A stretch of 64,000 nucleotides of DNA from Ciona savignyi (lineage: Eukaryota > Chordata > Ascidiacea > Phlebobranchia > Cionidae). The notes beneath the pieces were generated by a model. The model was not told where the DNA came from. It worked only from the letters and a program-made list of their open reading frames with translations, and made no database searches. The stretch covers positions 1,144,611 to 1,208,610 of the forward strand of contig CH001993.1 in NCBI GenBank assembly GCA_000149265.1. Reading direction: 5' to 3'. Of the stretch, positions 13,901 through 26,000 are shown piece after piece. The translations under genes and the position numbers were made by a program. How positions within the stretch are numbered: position 1 is the stretch's first letter; each line of letters begins with the position of its first letter.

Positions 13901-16163
13901 GTTGTACCCTACAGCTGAAAGTCTCTGCTTGACAATGCATTTCGCATCGATGCAATCCACACCACAGTCTAACTCACCTTGAGTTTCCTAAATCCGACTG
14001 ACGACATCCCGTCTTTGTGTATTCGGACTCTGCCGGGAGATGAAACTTTCTCCAGTATAGCTGAGTTTATGTTGGCTTGCTGGCAAGTATCCGCTTGGTT
14101 AACTAAATCCTTGGCTTTCATCGGTTTCCCGGGTGCAGAATCCACTTCGCCTTGTCGTTTGCGGTTCTTCCGCATGAATGGAAGCAGAGTTTTGGCGAAC
14201 TTGGGCGTCTTACCCTTCGACAATAATTTACTTTTTTTGTCATCCGGACGAATCGCGTTTTCGCTTTCATTGCTGAGAATTAATTGAGACATGTCTTGGT
14301 TGGATTTGGTGCGTTTCTCGTGTTTGGTTTTCTTGCTCGAAGCGGCGTTCGAGCTAAACGAATGTCCGCGGTTGAGGTTTCGGTTAGAAGAACGAGTTTC
14401 AGTGAAAAAGTTGTTTGTTGTTTTCGAATCGCTGGCGCCCGAATCAGACTGCAATAACAAAGCCAAATAAAAAGCTCATAACAAAACAGCTTGTAATTAG
14501 CTTTAAATAAACAAGTATAACGTAAACTTACTTGCTGTGGTGATGTATGACCGGCTGCGGAGGATGGGGTTGGTTTGCGAACTTCTGCTTGTGACAAACC
14601 TTTTCTTCTATGGATTGAAGAACACGGGGCGCCCAGCAGATCGTCAGCTGTGATGTTTGACAGCGATTTACAAAGCCGTTTCCGATCGGTTTCGGAAATC
14701 GGTTCTCTCGGGTTGTTCTTCAGTTTCAAGATGTTCGCTTGAGACGCGCAGATAAAAGAGTTTCGTCCAAGTCGCAATTTCGCAGAAGCTACATTATTTC
14801 TATTCTCTTTACGGCAGATATCAACGGACGAGCCAAACCGCAGACAGTGACCTGGCGTAGATATCGACTTGTTAAAACCTTCCGAATAAGAAACTCGGTA
14901 CTGAGGGTTTCCGTTTAGCGCACTGGTGTTAAGATAACTCCCTGGACTGTATTTCGTTTGAGCACCTTGAGCCTTGCAGTGGGCACAGCTTGTTGACGGT
15001 GCTTGCTGCGTATTTGTCAGTGCCGCTCGCTTACACACTGAAGAACTTCGATTCACTTCGGCTACGCAGAGCGAATTTGAAAAGCATTCTTGAGCTACCG
15101 ACTCAATTACAGTCACTTGGTCCGATGGGTCAGAAGCTGCGCTGCAGCTATAAAACTCGCCGGAATTAATATCTCTAATCAAATTGTGACCCTTTTCTTG
15201 GCTGATATGCGACACAGAGCCACCGGCGATCGTTAAACTCGGTTTTACGGCTTCACTGCTAATCGTGGCGGTGTTCACCACTAGCGCTGGCACGACACTT
15301 GGATCGCTTGGTTGAATAAGCTGTGAATGCAGTGACGGTTCCGCGCCTACGACCCTTGAAGTGAGTGTCTGCTCAAACATAGTATTTTTTCCTCCGCCAG
15401 CAGGCTGGGTCGCATATGCGCTCGACTGTTGCTGCGTCGTCACGCCAATCTCACTTTGAAGGTCTTCATTCCATATTGGGCGATCGAAACCGCAGAATAT
15501 ATTTGCTGCGAGTCTCTCATCGAACTGACTAGAAGCGAGAGTGTCACATTTGACACGCGAGCAGGGAGGTGTGGTTAGTGACGTTGTAAGCTCCGGTGAA
15601 AGCTCTTCGGTTGCTGTTTGCTTCGGTGCAACAAAACCGTGGTCACGTGGCAAGATATCGAATGACAGCGGGCATCCCGGTACCCCCATACCCCCCTTGT
15701 TTTGGGTGACAACAGCCCTCGCCTCATCGACAACACCGCACCTGCCGCTTCCAATACATTCATGTTGTCTGCCGCCACTTCGCCGATATGGATCAGTGTA
15801 ATACATCTTATAGCGAGGGCCGTCCACACTTGATTCGATTGAGCTGTCCTCAGATTCGACGCTAAAAAGCCTTGCGTAGTTGAGACCTCGCTTCGTTACT
15901 TCTGGCCAATACCGCGGTGTGGTTTCCTGGATCGCCAATTCGGCCGCTGACCTCGACTGCCCATTGGGTGCACCTAGACTGCGCGAAGTCGTTTTTAAAG
16001 TGAAGTCATCGATATTAAACTCAGGCACTTTAGCCATCTTGACTGTGTTAGTGTTTCGGAACACATCTTGATTTCTTGACTTGCTGAACCAGGCGCGCAC
16101 ATCCAAAAGTGGCTGCTTGACGGTAATTTTGGGGCCACGGCCGTTTATACCTTGCTCTACCAT
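1989..16163 (-). CDS. Unrecognised long multi-exon gene; basic, Ser-rich, apparently disordered protein
   Basis: Exons in gene order: 14532-16163 (ATG at 16163, in-frame stop six codons upstream), 13978-14448, 11815-12053, 9934-10529, 8900-9030, 7713-7846, 5626-5724, 5183-5368 and, less surely, 1989-2182. Each junction has GT and AG ends and matching phase, giving at least 1160 codons. The third exon may start at 12130 instead, but that acceptor does not match the phase of exon 2. No stop has been located; exon 9 ends at a phase-1 donor (GTAAGA). The protein opens MVEQGINGRGPKITVKQ and has no domain I can name. It is rich in Ser, Thr, Gln, Arg and Lys, with basic clusters such as KKTKHEKRTK, FMRKNRKRQ, SNRSFRRSVR and FRKSLKRFKRTRSARR. 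Introns are mostly 1-2.5 kb. Exons 7 and 8 are the least certain. The exons could also belong to two genes. Confidence 0.5.
2628..2888 (-). CDS. Possible small single-pass membrane ORF or exon
   Basis: An 86-codon frame starts MPIESDLGIEDFILVCDD. It contains one hydrophobic stretch, VAMLVGCVIISLALFVVFNC, at about residues 23-42. A Cys/Arg-rich tail and a stop at 2628 follow. A GTGAAC after HPSY could be a phase-0 donor, which would fit an acceptor at TTAAAAG ahead of the exon near 2247. That would make a membrane-anchored variant of the neighbouring exon. Upstream acceptors are poor. It may be a chance frame; I do not recognise it. Confidence 0.2.
   Translation of the reverse strand: MPIESDLGIEDFILVCDDVNGSVAMLVGCVIISLALFVVFNCVPRLNKHPSYVNRRCCCVYRPPVDLQFSRWGSTVDRSFRCARRE
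2889..5182. other. No gene seen; holds a minisatellite
   Basis: Intron-like or intergenic AT-rich DNA. The only clear structure is the short tandem array near 4.5 kb. GC content rises at 4840-5060 without a convincing frame. Confidence 0.4.
4467..4640. repeat. Degenerate minisatellite, unit about 20 bp
   Basis: About eight imperfect copies of a unit close to CAACGCTTTAATCAACTAAA occur head to tail. They diverge at the GCTTTAATC and ACAACG positions, and the last copies are the most decayed. Confidence 0.75.
6376..6482 (-). mobile_element. tRNA-like SINE fragment (family 2)
   Basis: On the minus strand it reads as a tRNA-like head (GTGGCCGAATGGTTAACGTG, box A-like). A spacer ending GGTGACGAGCCC and a box B-like TTCGAAACTTGGC follow. 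The same unit recurs at 7465-7551 and 63113-63262. Confidence 0.55.
7465..7551 (-). mobile_element. tRNA-like SINE fragment (family 2)
   Basis: Decayed copy of the unit at 6376-6482. On the minus strand the GTGTGGCCAAATGGTAAACG head and the GGTGACGAGCTC segment can still be read. Confidence 0.45.
9100..9392 (-). mobile_element. Composite tRNA-derived SINE, near full length, diverged
   Basis: Minus-strand copy of the main SINE family. The (CCTAT)n tail lies at the low-coordinate end. Then come the GATAAACA-type and ACACGGGCAATC segments and the AACCCAGTGG segment. A decayed tRNA-like head ends near 9390. It lies about 70 bp upstream, in transcription order, of the exon at 8900-9030. Confidence 0.7.
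10705..10820 (+). mobile_element. tRNA-like sequence, probable SINE head
   Basis: A box A-like CCGAATGGTTAGCGCGACC is followed about 70 bp later by a box B-like GGTTTCGAAACC. The arms do not fold into a proper tRNA by eye and other tRNA-like SINE pieces lie nearby. I read it as a SINE head, not a tRNA gene. Confidence 0.35.
12164..12425 (-). mobile_element. Composite tRNA-derived SINE, diverged
   Basis: Minus-strand copy. The TTTATCCCCGTGAATG end segment, the GACAATCGTCAGATTACC segment and a decayed head ending in GCAACCTTTCGGCTAAAAGG can all be read. It lies directly upstream of the exon ending at 11815. Confidence 0.6.
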
Positions 16164-16307
16164 GCCGCTTAACAAGTGTTAAACGGATGTCATTCAGATC
16201 TTATTACCCCGGCGCCCTATAGAAGACACTTGTTACGAAACACTTACGTATGCATTATTAAATTGTTAAGCCATGCCTGCCAGACGGCTGCATATAAGAA
16301 ATAAAGC

Positions 16308-16335
16308 TGAATATTCATGAATTCATGAATATTCA
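16308..16335. repeat. Perfect 28-bp palindrome
   Basis: Each 14-base arm reads TGAATATTCATGAA, meeting its own reverse complement with no spacer. It sits about 145 bp upstream of the ATG of the long minus-strand gene, in the expected promoter or 5' UTR zone. It could be a regulatory site or chance in AT-rich DNA. Confidence 0.8.
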
Positions 16336-19300
16336 ATGAGACCGTTTAATACACATAGTTAGAGAGCGAGCAACATAATTTACCTACGAAATGTCCAAAT
16401 TTATACGGAAGAAATATACAGTTTCTCTTGGCTATTCTACTGTAGAATATCCGTCAATATATAGTTGCTCTTTGTAGTCGAAGGCTTTAGATGTGGCACA
16501 ATAATATTTAGGTTGTGCAACGAAGTACTGAGTCCGTAATTTACTCTAGCTTATCACGAGACGTTAAGGCGAGCTCATCCAGCTCAGCGTACATTGCTAA
16601 TCACGAGCGTGTTTTAAAACGAGAATTAAATTGGTAAGTCTGAGTATATAGTTATGCACAAACAGGGCACGCATTCCCGCTTGATGCTAGTTTAAAATGT
16701 GTCAAATTAAGTTCATGTACAACTTCATTTAATAACAAAAGTGGATTAAGCCAATAACTAAAATGTTAAAGCTTAGTTGACTACTCAATTTATTAAACAA
16801 CCGCGCTAACAAATATTGACAATAATAACAAACAACTTTGCTTACAAATACTGTATAGCTGTTTCTTACACATAAAGCGATTTGCCTGTACAGCAGAACT
16901 TACTATCACTTGTGAAAACTAATCTGCCATTGCAATGCTCACTGTACCACGCGGCTTACACGTAACCGACCGATTTTGGCGCCATAACAGTGTAAATAAA
17001 CGAAAGGTTATTTTTTGTTCCAACTGTACAGTATGGCCATTTCCATTGCCATACCTTAGCAAAGCACGCTATTCTCATTGTAAACAACTGACGAATGATT
17101 ATTATTCGTTCATAACGAGTAACAACGCTAACCGACCAACTGACAAACCTTTTCTAAACAACCTAGCTCAATAGGCAAACCGCAATAAAAATCACAACAA
17201 TTTATAGCTTGTATAGGCTCAATTCTACCCTTAAAACGCTCCAGAGCAAATGAAACCTTGTTTATCCATCTCACTTCCGTAGGTTCGGCCAAAATAGATT
17301 TCTAACTTCCAACATGCCTACTACTCTTCATAAAACGAATAACTTTGTCGGCATTAGTTAAAGGTCATTGAAGTACACTCGAAATCGGCCGAATATACAT
17401 TTCACACTCGACGTTATCGATCCCACTAAACTAAAGGAACAGGGGTAAAGTTTAATATATAATTTGGACTTCCCACCCAAGAGGAAAAGATACGACATTA
17501 TCAGTGAAATCAAAAATTTTGTTTTGAATACAAATAAGCCGCCAGCCCGCTAACCATGTTTCAAACTGACGTTTAAAATTCTTACTACGTTCTTGACGGC
17601 AATGTCTACTTTATAACCTCACGAGAGTGAACAAGAATCAAACATAATAGCAAGCATAAATCCTGCCAATCTGACATATAGGTACATACCATAAGAATAC
17701 GTAGCCTACAATGCTTACGGTTTGTTCCAACTTAGGTGAAGTTTATGTAAATTTTAGTCCGATGTTGTAAGCAACAATTTTACATAACATGGTAGGCTGC
17801 AGAAGCTAGGCCTGTAATCTCTTACGCCTGACAGACTTTCACAAACTGTCGTTCACAACCTAGTTAGCAATAACTGACGGTCGGGCCAATTAAAATAAGA
17901 CATATTTATTTTTGCTTTGGCCATCAATGCTATATTCATGTTGTTGGTCTGAGTACAGCGCTACCACCGAGTTACCTACTGTTTGCTATTCGTTGTTAGC
18001 TCTTCACCAATGTTCAGGCAACTCGCTTTGTCAACATTACGTCACAGTCAAGCAGCTAGTGTCGACACCTCTGATAACTGATGAAGCTTTCATCGCTTAT
18101 CGAATAAGTGTGTCGTTTTGAACGGGTGGTTACCAATTTGAATATATAAACCCGTCTGTTTACACGCAAAATCCATAGACTAAAGGCGTTTTCGATGCAC
18201 CGTGTAGTTTTAAACAAGTTACGCACGCCTGGTATCTGCACGTTAACTCAGTCGGTTGAGCGATGGAAGGTTATAAGAGCGAAATCGTGGCAGCTGCTGT
18301 CCACTTGTGTCCTTGGGCAATGTGTTTAGCCGAATCGCAAAAACCAAACGGCGAGAATGAATATGTGCTGGTGTACGATGAGCGAAAGGCAACGGAAAAT
18401 ATTTTAAACGCTCTTAGATATTCATGGACCGACTATCTAATGACCTTAACCCACAAAACAAAAGATGCATGGCCAAACTCCAAGAAACAACCGTCCCTCT
18501 CGAGCTAATGCATTTAAATGGCTGTAAAACCGAAGATAAAGTACGGATAAATTATTGAAGAGACAATTTTGTTGACGCATCACCTCAACGCCCGAGCATT
18601 CGGTGGTTCCATCAAAATTGACGACTGAACTCGACTCACTACAGATCCATCAAACAACCTCAATTTCACCAGCTGGTTTATTCAATACACAAACTTCCCT
18701 CCCGACAGTATAATGGGGTTCGGCTGGAATTAAATTCTACAAAGAAGGGTTGTAAAAAAACGAACAATTTCCAAGTAATGTAATTTCCCCGATGATATAA
18801 AAACCCAAGCCGGTGCTGTGAAAACCAACCTAGTGACGTCATGACCCAATTCCGTGATGCAATAGCCCAGTTTGTTGTGGTTATAACCTAATACTGTGAT
18901 GTGGTAAACCAGTCCGGTGACGTAATAGCCCAATCATGTGACGTCATCACACATAAGGGGGTTAAATGCTGAGCAACTTTATCGCGACGAATTGCATGAA
19001 TACCACGCTAGAAAGAATAATGGAAGAAAGAGGGACAATATAGTTGAAAATCAATTGTTATTCGTCAACGACCATATTCTCTGGTGGCTGGTGTTCGGCA
19101 AGTTGGTTGGGTGCTGGTTGGTTGGTGTTTTCATTGATTTTCTATGAGAAAATAATTATCAATCAGTGTAATGACGCAGTTTCACTCGGTTGGGGTTTCG
19201 ACCGTCAGTTGAAAGTTTTTGGGTTTGATTTTGGGGCAGGTGGTGAGTAGGTTGTCTTCTTGGGCAAGGCACTTAGCGGATGATACATGAACCTATTTAA

Positions 19301-19817
19301 TTAAATTAAAACAGTACAAACTTCCCAATCGTATACATCACACTGCAATTGCTCTAGAAAATCGACATAAGGTAATTTGATGATTGCGTCCCACCCGTGA
19401 TAAAATTGGAATTCTCATAATTCCCTGGCATAACCATGGCCAACATACATCCATGCAAATGATATCCCGATTCTAATATCAAGAACCAGCAATTTTAAAT
19501 TCTCCACTATTCTCTAGCGCCACAAGTGGCGGAGTTTTACCAACGACGGGGAAATGTTAAAATAAAGATTGATTGTGATTTTTTTAAAAGCGATTGACGT
19601 TGATGTACCAATAATTCTCCCGCAAAATAATGGCCACATTACGAAGGGGCCTTAAATATTTTGATTTTCCTCTTTTACTGTGCTGTTTGAACCAGTAAAG
19701 GGATTGTGACACGTTTTAATATGTTGTATATGAATCGGTCGCGCCATTCATTTGGACGCTGAATTTATATCATTGGCAAGATAAATGAGAAACGATTAAG
19801 CATTAAGTGATTAATGG
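16336..19817. other. Intergenic; no gene seen
   Basis: This separates the start of the long minus-strand gene from the end of CHAF1A. It has SINE debris near 18240-18330 and 19190-19330 (the TGTCCTTGGGCAA-type segment), one tandem repeat, and no protein-like frame with splice sites. Confidence 0.5.
18783..18955. repeat. Degenerate tandem repeat, about 21-22 bp unit, with CRE-like cores
   Basis: Roughly seven copies of a unit like GTGACGTAATAGCCCAATC run head to tail. At least two contain the palindrome TGACGTCA, the CREB/ATF consensus. This may be coincidence of the repeat sequence. Confidence 0.65.
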
Positions 19818-20060
19818 AGGGTACCTCTAAATACTGCAGGATCACTTGGACCGCTTGGATAGCATGGAGCATTTAAATCGCTTGGAGCGCTTGGATCGCT
19901 TACTATACTTCGTAATTACAATAGCCATGATATTAATGTTAGGGTTAAAGTTAGTTCTGAGGTTGAGATTAGTGTTTGGGACAGGGTTAAAATTACTTTC
20001 CATAGCAATCTAAGTGATCCAAGCGCTCCAAGCGATCCTGTAGTATTTAGAGGCTCCCAT
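19818..20060. mobile_element. MITE with about 40-bp terminal inverted repeats
   Basis: The ends match as inverted repeats (CCTCTAAATACTGCAGGATC on the left; CCTCTAAATACTACAGGATC on the other strand at the right). The interior has a GTTAGGGTTAAAG segment and GTGTTTGGGACAGGGTT, shared with the elements at 20364, 22859 and 35887. The right end overlaps the last possible codons of CHAF1A. No coding capacity. Confidence 0.75.
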
Positions 20061-23000
20061 CAATGGAGGTGAATCTGTCACTACAGTATAAGCATACCTT
20101 GCATGGGGAAAGTGCGGATGTCTTTGCACTTTGACCATCCGTGATCTTGAAGAAGGTTTTAAAAGCAGAGTGCGAGGGAACACCGAACGACGGAAGAGGT
20201 TGGGAGGAGTCGGGATCAATATTCTCCTCATCCTGGATGTTCGGGGGGATGGTGGTGAGCTCGATGCGACGTTTCGTCGATTCCTGCTGTTGGAGCCGCT
20301 GGCGGGAGGTTTCTAGGAGCTCATCAGCAGATACCTTGGGTGGAGGGGGTTGGGGTTCATTAGATGTGCAATGCTAAATGGAGGGAAATCGGAAAAGTGC
20401 TATCCAAAACTATGGGAACTAATTTTACCCTTTTCCTAAACACTATTCTCAGCTCCAGAAATAACCCTAACTCTAACCCCACGTTTAAAACTATCTCTAA
20501 ATCTTTAATATTCATCTTAGTGTGCAGTTTCCCTTCTTCCCGCCTTCTCGCTTTCCCTCCCTTAAGTTTCCTCCCATTAAATGATTCATTAGGGGGAGGT
20601 AGTTTCAATAAAATTAAAACAACATATTAAAAGGTAAAAAGTGGCAATATGATTAGGAAATAACGGAGAAACAACAAGATAACATCATAAAAAAACATAA
20701 ATCCCATTGTTGCCATCTAGTATCCAAATGACTGGTCAGTTTTTAGTAAACACCCGGGTTTTTGTTATAACATAATTCTTATTTTTGATTAACAAAAACA
20801 AAAAGGATACTCTTACCAGGATGTAACACCATGTGGAATAAACCATTCCTTAACCTACCCCACCCATGTAACCTTCATACCTTGGTTGTGAACTTGAGCA
20901 ATTTCGAAGCAACATCTGTCTCCATTCGATCTTTTTCCAATTTAGATCTAAACGAAATAAATAAACAAACAGAATAAAAAAATATCCAACAATAAAAAGT
21001 CAGTAATATAAACTTATTGAAGAAGTTTGGTTATAATGCCTGTACTTTGTGTAAGAATATTAGTGATACTGATTAGGTTGAGAAATTAGATCTGAACGTA
21101 ATCATGGAAACGACGACGTCAAGAAAGACATCACTAAACGTATAAAAATATCGACACTATGATAATATTGAAACTATGACATCAAGTTCTTAGCAAAAGT
21201 TAGTTCCAGTGCTGCCCAAAACCTAATTCTTTAACTATTGTCGCCCGCTACTTATTAACAACAACAAATGCCCAATTAAATTGGAATTTATGTGTATAAG
21301 AACAAAGTGTATTGTATCTGTATTGAAACAAAGTTTAAGCATAGAAAGATGACTAAATTGTATGCAGGTCTTTCTGGTGAAAATGTTTGTTGAATAGAAT
21401 TCTGTAATATTCTAAATTCCTAATTGGATAAGCGATAATGACTCACTTCTCAATGCTCTTCTCCAGCAGGTTTTCCGCCGAAACTTTCAGAGCGAACTTC
21501 GCGATTTTCATTTGTTGGATATCGGGGTTAATAACGCTTGGGGTGCTGGGGGCACTCGGTAGCTCAACGAGGGAAATATCAGGAACTTGGGTGATGTAGC
21601 CCCAACGAGAAGGCACAGGATATTCTCTCGGATCAAGGGAGTATTTCTCAAACACTGCGTCTAATACAAACCTGATGAAGATCAATTGGTTTGATTAGAA
21701 ACAACAAAGTCAATATTTGAAATTAAGGTAAGGATGAATTTGAACTGAAACATATGCGAAATGCACACATCGTCACCCTTATCAACATACTCCAATGTTG
21801 TGTGTCAAGTCCCCTTTGACGACGACGGAACTTTTGCAGTTTTTGGCACTTTCGAGTAAAGTTGCTTTAACCTTGTTTGCTGCGAATACTGTTGGACTTA
21901 GGGAAAAACAATCTATTACAAAGTTGTCCAGTAGATAATTTTCTACAAATTGGTATTTTTATTTTTTTGATGACGTTGTAGAATTTGTAATGACGTCATA
22001 ATAAGTAATTTATACTCTAATTACTCGTTACTGGTAGCTTGTAGAAGATAGTAATGTATTACAAACAGTGTTCAAAATGAAATTTCCTACAAAGTTACGT
22101 CTTTTATTTTTTTGATGACGTCAACTAAGCGTGATGACGTCACATAAAACTGACAAATATGGCATTTCATCACCACAATCACTGTCGGCCTCGATCATGC
22201 TGGCAGCCTAATCGGCTGTAATCTATTCCGAAGTTGCCATATTTCTTCCGAATATCAAATAATAATTGAAAAACTAAGTAAACAAAGGCGAAAAAATAAA
22301 TAAATATCAATAGTAATTAGAAAAAAACCATGTACACATATGTTTACATATATCGTTGAAAAATCGAAAATGACTGGAAAACTCGAAAACGAAGATCTAC
22401 TGCTAGTTTTATTCTCACAACAACTGGTGTAACAATTTTAACTCCCCAGAACCCAAAAAAGCGATATTTTACCTAAAAGTTAAACTAGATACAAAAATTT
22501 TGAAGAAAAAATGTTTGGAGCAATATTACTCAAAATTTTTAAATGGAAGGATTGTGTTTTTATGCGTTATTTCGAAAGATCTATTCAAATGCTTTCCAAA
22601 AATATCAAAACTAGGAAAATCCCCCAAGAAACGACTGAATTGTGCATTTTTTTTCGGGGACACATCTGGGTTACAAATATGTAACCGTCGTCGTCTAAGG
22701 GTTAAATATAGCTTTGATTAATAACAAACAAACTGAAATCGCTCCAGATTAAATTATAGGGACTTGATATTCTTATGATTGCCTGTGTTCTATTGACATC
22801 GGTAAATGACAACATCCAACTGGCAAATATGCGAATACCACTCTTTACTACACGGTGCGGTCCTCTATTTTGAACAGGTCCGCTAGGTCGGGGAAAACTT
22901 AAAGGAAGGAAAGCGGGAAGGAGGGGAAACTGTACACTAAAAGAAAGATTATTATATTAAAGTTAGTTTTAAACACGGGATTGGAATTTAGGGTTAGTTC

Positions 23001-26000
23001 TGGGGTTGAGATTAGTGTTTAGGACAGGGTTTAAAGTAGTGTTTAGGGCAGGGCACTAAACCTAGCTGGCCTAGCGGACCTGTACAAAATAGAGGGACCC
23101 CTAAACGGTACGCATTGTGGATACTGTTTCTCAACCGCTGCAGATATAGATCTCAGATAAAACATTAACTTTACCAGCAAGATCTGTTTAAAGTTTCCTT
23201 TCTGCCATAAGCACCAATTTCTTTGATCTTTTTTGTCAACTGGGATTTTGAAATCCAGAATTCACCCTTGTTCGCTTGCGAGAGCAAATCGACACCAGCA
23301 ACTCGACTTTGAGCAGGGGAAGCATTTTGGGAGGGCGGGCTCGACGAGAGCAGGCAGGAATGAGGGGGCTTGGGGGGTGATGGGGCAGATGGGAGTGAAG
23401 CCCCAACTTCACTCAGGTCAGCAGAACAATCTGAGGAATCTGGAATACACAGAATGAAGCTATCCCATGCTCACAGACTACTTAACACAACTCATGCAGG
23501 TGTGGATCACAATGAGGTTCGATCACTAGATTTTTCCCACTAAATAGCTGGTAGGTCGGAGGAAGGTAATCTGATGATTGCCGAGCAATTTACACCTAAT
23601 ACATTTTCTCATAGGTAAATTATCCTATTCTAGCATCAGGTAGCATGGTCCAACTACTTTTATGTACGGGCCATTTCATAAAACATGACAGCTTGTGGGC
23701 CACTTCATGCGGGTGCCAAAATTAATATCCTAGGGCCGCATACGGCTCGTGGGCCTGTAGTTAAACCACACTGTCCTATTCTATACCATATATATCAAAT
23801 TTATCTGCGGGTGGAACATGACTTTCCACGTTATACGTTGGGTGTGGTACTGTAGTATAACAGTTATTTTTTAAGGAATGTCGCATGCACAGTTTAACAA
23901 AGTTACGAGTACGAGTCTGGTAAAATATATTTCCATTCATCATCACCTGTTGTGGTCAATGCAAGAGGACCATGGTGAGGTAGAAGGCTTCCTGTGTTCT
24001 TCATCTCCCAATAAACTTGGAATTCCTTCACCAACCTCTGGGAGCTGTGTGGGCTTCCGTGTAACAAGCGTATCAGGTCGCCCATAGCTACACACAACAT
24101 TGAGTTATAGTTTAACTTCACAAATAGCAGATAACAAAGCTAACAGTTAATAAAACAACTCTCCAAAAATATTAAATATATCACCCGCAGCAATTAAACC
24201 TAGGCATAATTGCAGTAATTTGCAAATTTTGTTTGGCTAAATTTATTTTTATAAGACATAACTGGTGTTTTCCATCAATATTTAAAATAAACAAACTGTT
24301 ACAAGAACAGAGAAAATTGATGATTTTAGGCAAGACTCAGTGGTAAATCAGTAGAACAAAAATCAATTGAACTATTTGATGGTAAATCAAGAGATATACT
24401 TTTTAACTACAACTAATTTCCTGTCTTATATTTTTGTACTTAAAAAAGACTAGGGTTAATAGGCAAAGAATGTAAATTATGTTTTATAAAAAATAAAAAT
24501 GTACATGCCTAGTTGTACACACTGATTTTTCATCCATACTTATTGTCAGTTCTGGTTTTTAGGTGTCAGACTAGTGATAAAACTAGCCGGATATATAGTT
24601 TACCTTCCTAGCAATTGATTTTAAGCCTTAAAATATAAACATTCCAAATTTTTTTTATTCAATTATAGTTGTAATAAACCTTGTGCTTTCCAAACAAAGA
24701 ATGCTCATGCTCTTTATACATTTCCTTATAACAGAATTGTGGGTCTCTTATTCAAATAAAATATCGAGTTATATCCGCTAACCTTCATCAGGTACTGCAT
24801 TCTTGATGGTTTTTGGTTTGTTTGGTTGATCAGTGTTGGCTGAGGTAGTTATTGGGGTCTCGTCCAAGTCTATGGGGGTCGAGGTGATAAAGTGCATCTG
24901 GGGTAGGGGTGACAAAGTTGAATTTTGAGATATTTGAATTCGTCTTAACAAATTAGTCATGTGGAAATGGGAACTAAGCAGTTTAGATTAAAACCTACAA
25001 CATTTTATTATAACTTCAGTAATCCACCCAACCAACACCTTATAACACCCACCTTAAAAGTCTTGAGAAAATCTAAATCTTGCTTTTGGAACTCTGTTTC
25101 ATTAGAAGGCCAAACACAACCAATTTTCTTTATCTTTAAAACTTGTACTTTTCTCTTGAAGGAGTTTTCAAATTCTTTTTGCTTCATTTTTAGCTTTTGG
25201 TCAGAGATTTCTTCCTCACCTTTTTCCTGTGAAAAACGTTACAATCCACTCAACATAATTCAATAAACATTTGATTACAGGGTTTTATCGAGGACTCTTT
25301 AAAACTTTATATGCAAGATTTCGGGAAAGTCGAACGAAGGTAGCCGGATCAAAACCAGCTGCTGTGTAATTAGTTGTGTATTTTAAGGCAGCGGACAACA
25401 TCTGAACCTAAAAATCAAAATGGTTGAACTTAAAAATATAGCAATGTCTCTTAAGTCAACACATTGCAACAGCTTCTTTCATCGAACAGACAGCATGATT
25501 CTACGTTGCGCTCTTTTATATTCCCATCTCCAAGGTGAAACACTTAGTAAATAAAAACTTGAAAGCGAAATATTGAAGAAAATTGATTTTACTTCATCCA
25601 CATCCTGATCGATTCCCTCGTCATCGGAGAGGTATCCATGAGGAACAAAGAATCCGTCTCCTTCATCATCCTCCTTATCTTCATCTTTATCACCATCTTC
25701 TTCCTAAATCGCAGTTATTAGGAAGAATTAAAAAATGTCTTTCAAATTTAGTGTTTCTAAAAAATCAATAAAATAAATAAAAATAACCGTGCAAGAGTAA
25801 AAAATGGCACTTAGGTCAATGAAGAAAAATAAACTTCTGAGATTTCGACAAAAGAAGTCCTTGAAGGTAAGATTTTTTCCCTAATAATAGTATGACACCC
25901 CAGCGTGCTATCCCACAAGAGTAAAATGAAAGTTACCCCGTCACTATTAGCAATATCCTCCCCATCAGCTGGATCCTCCCACTCATCATCCGAATCAACC

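Noticed and set aside
18263-18508. Plus-strand 81-codon frame
   Set aside because: It begins in SINE debris (TCCTTGGGCAATG segment) and has no splice or homology support.
21795-21905. Minus-strand frame with ANKVKATLLESAKNCKSSVV and a GTATGT donor
   Set aside because: It lies between two CHAF1A exons that join directly in phase at the conserved CW|FV site. Its own acceptors are in the wrong phase.
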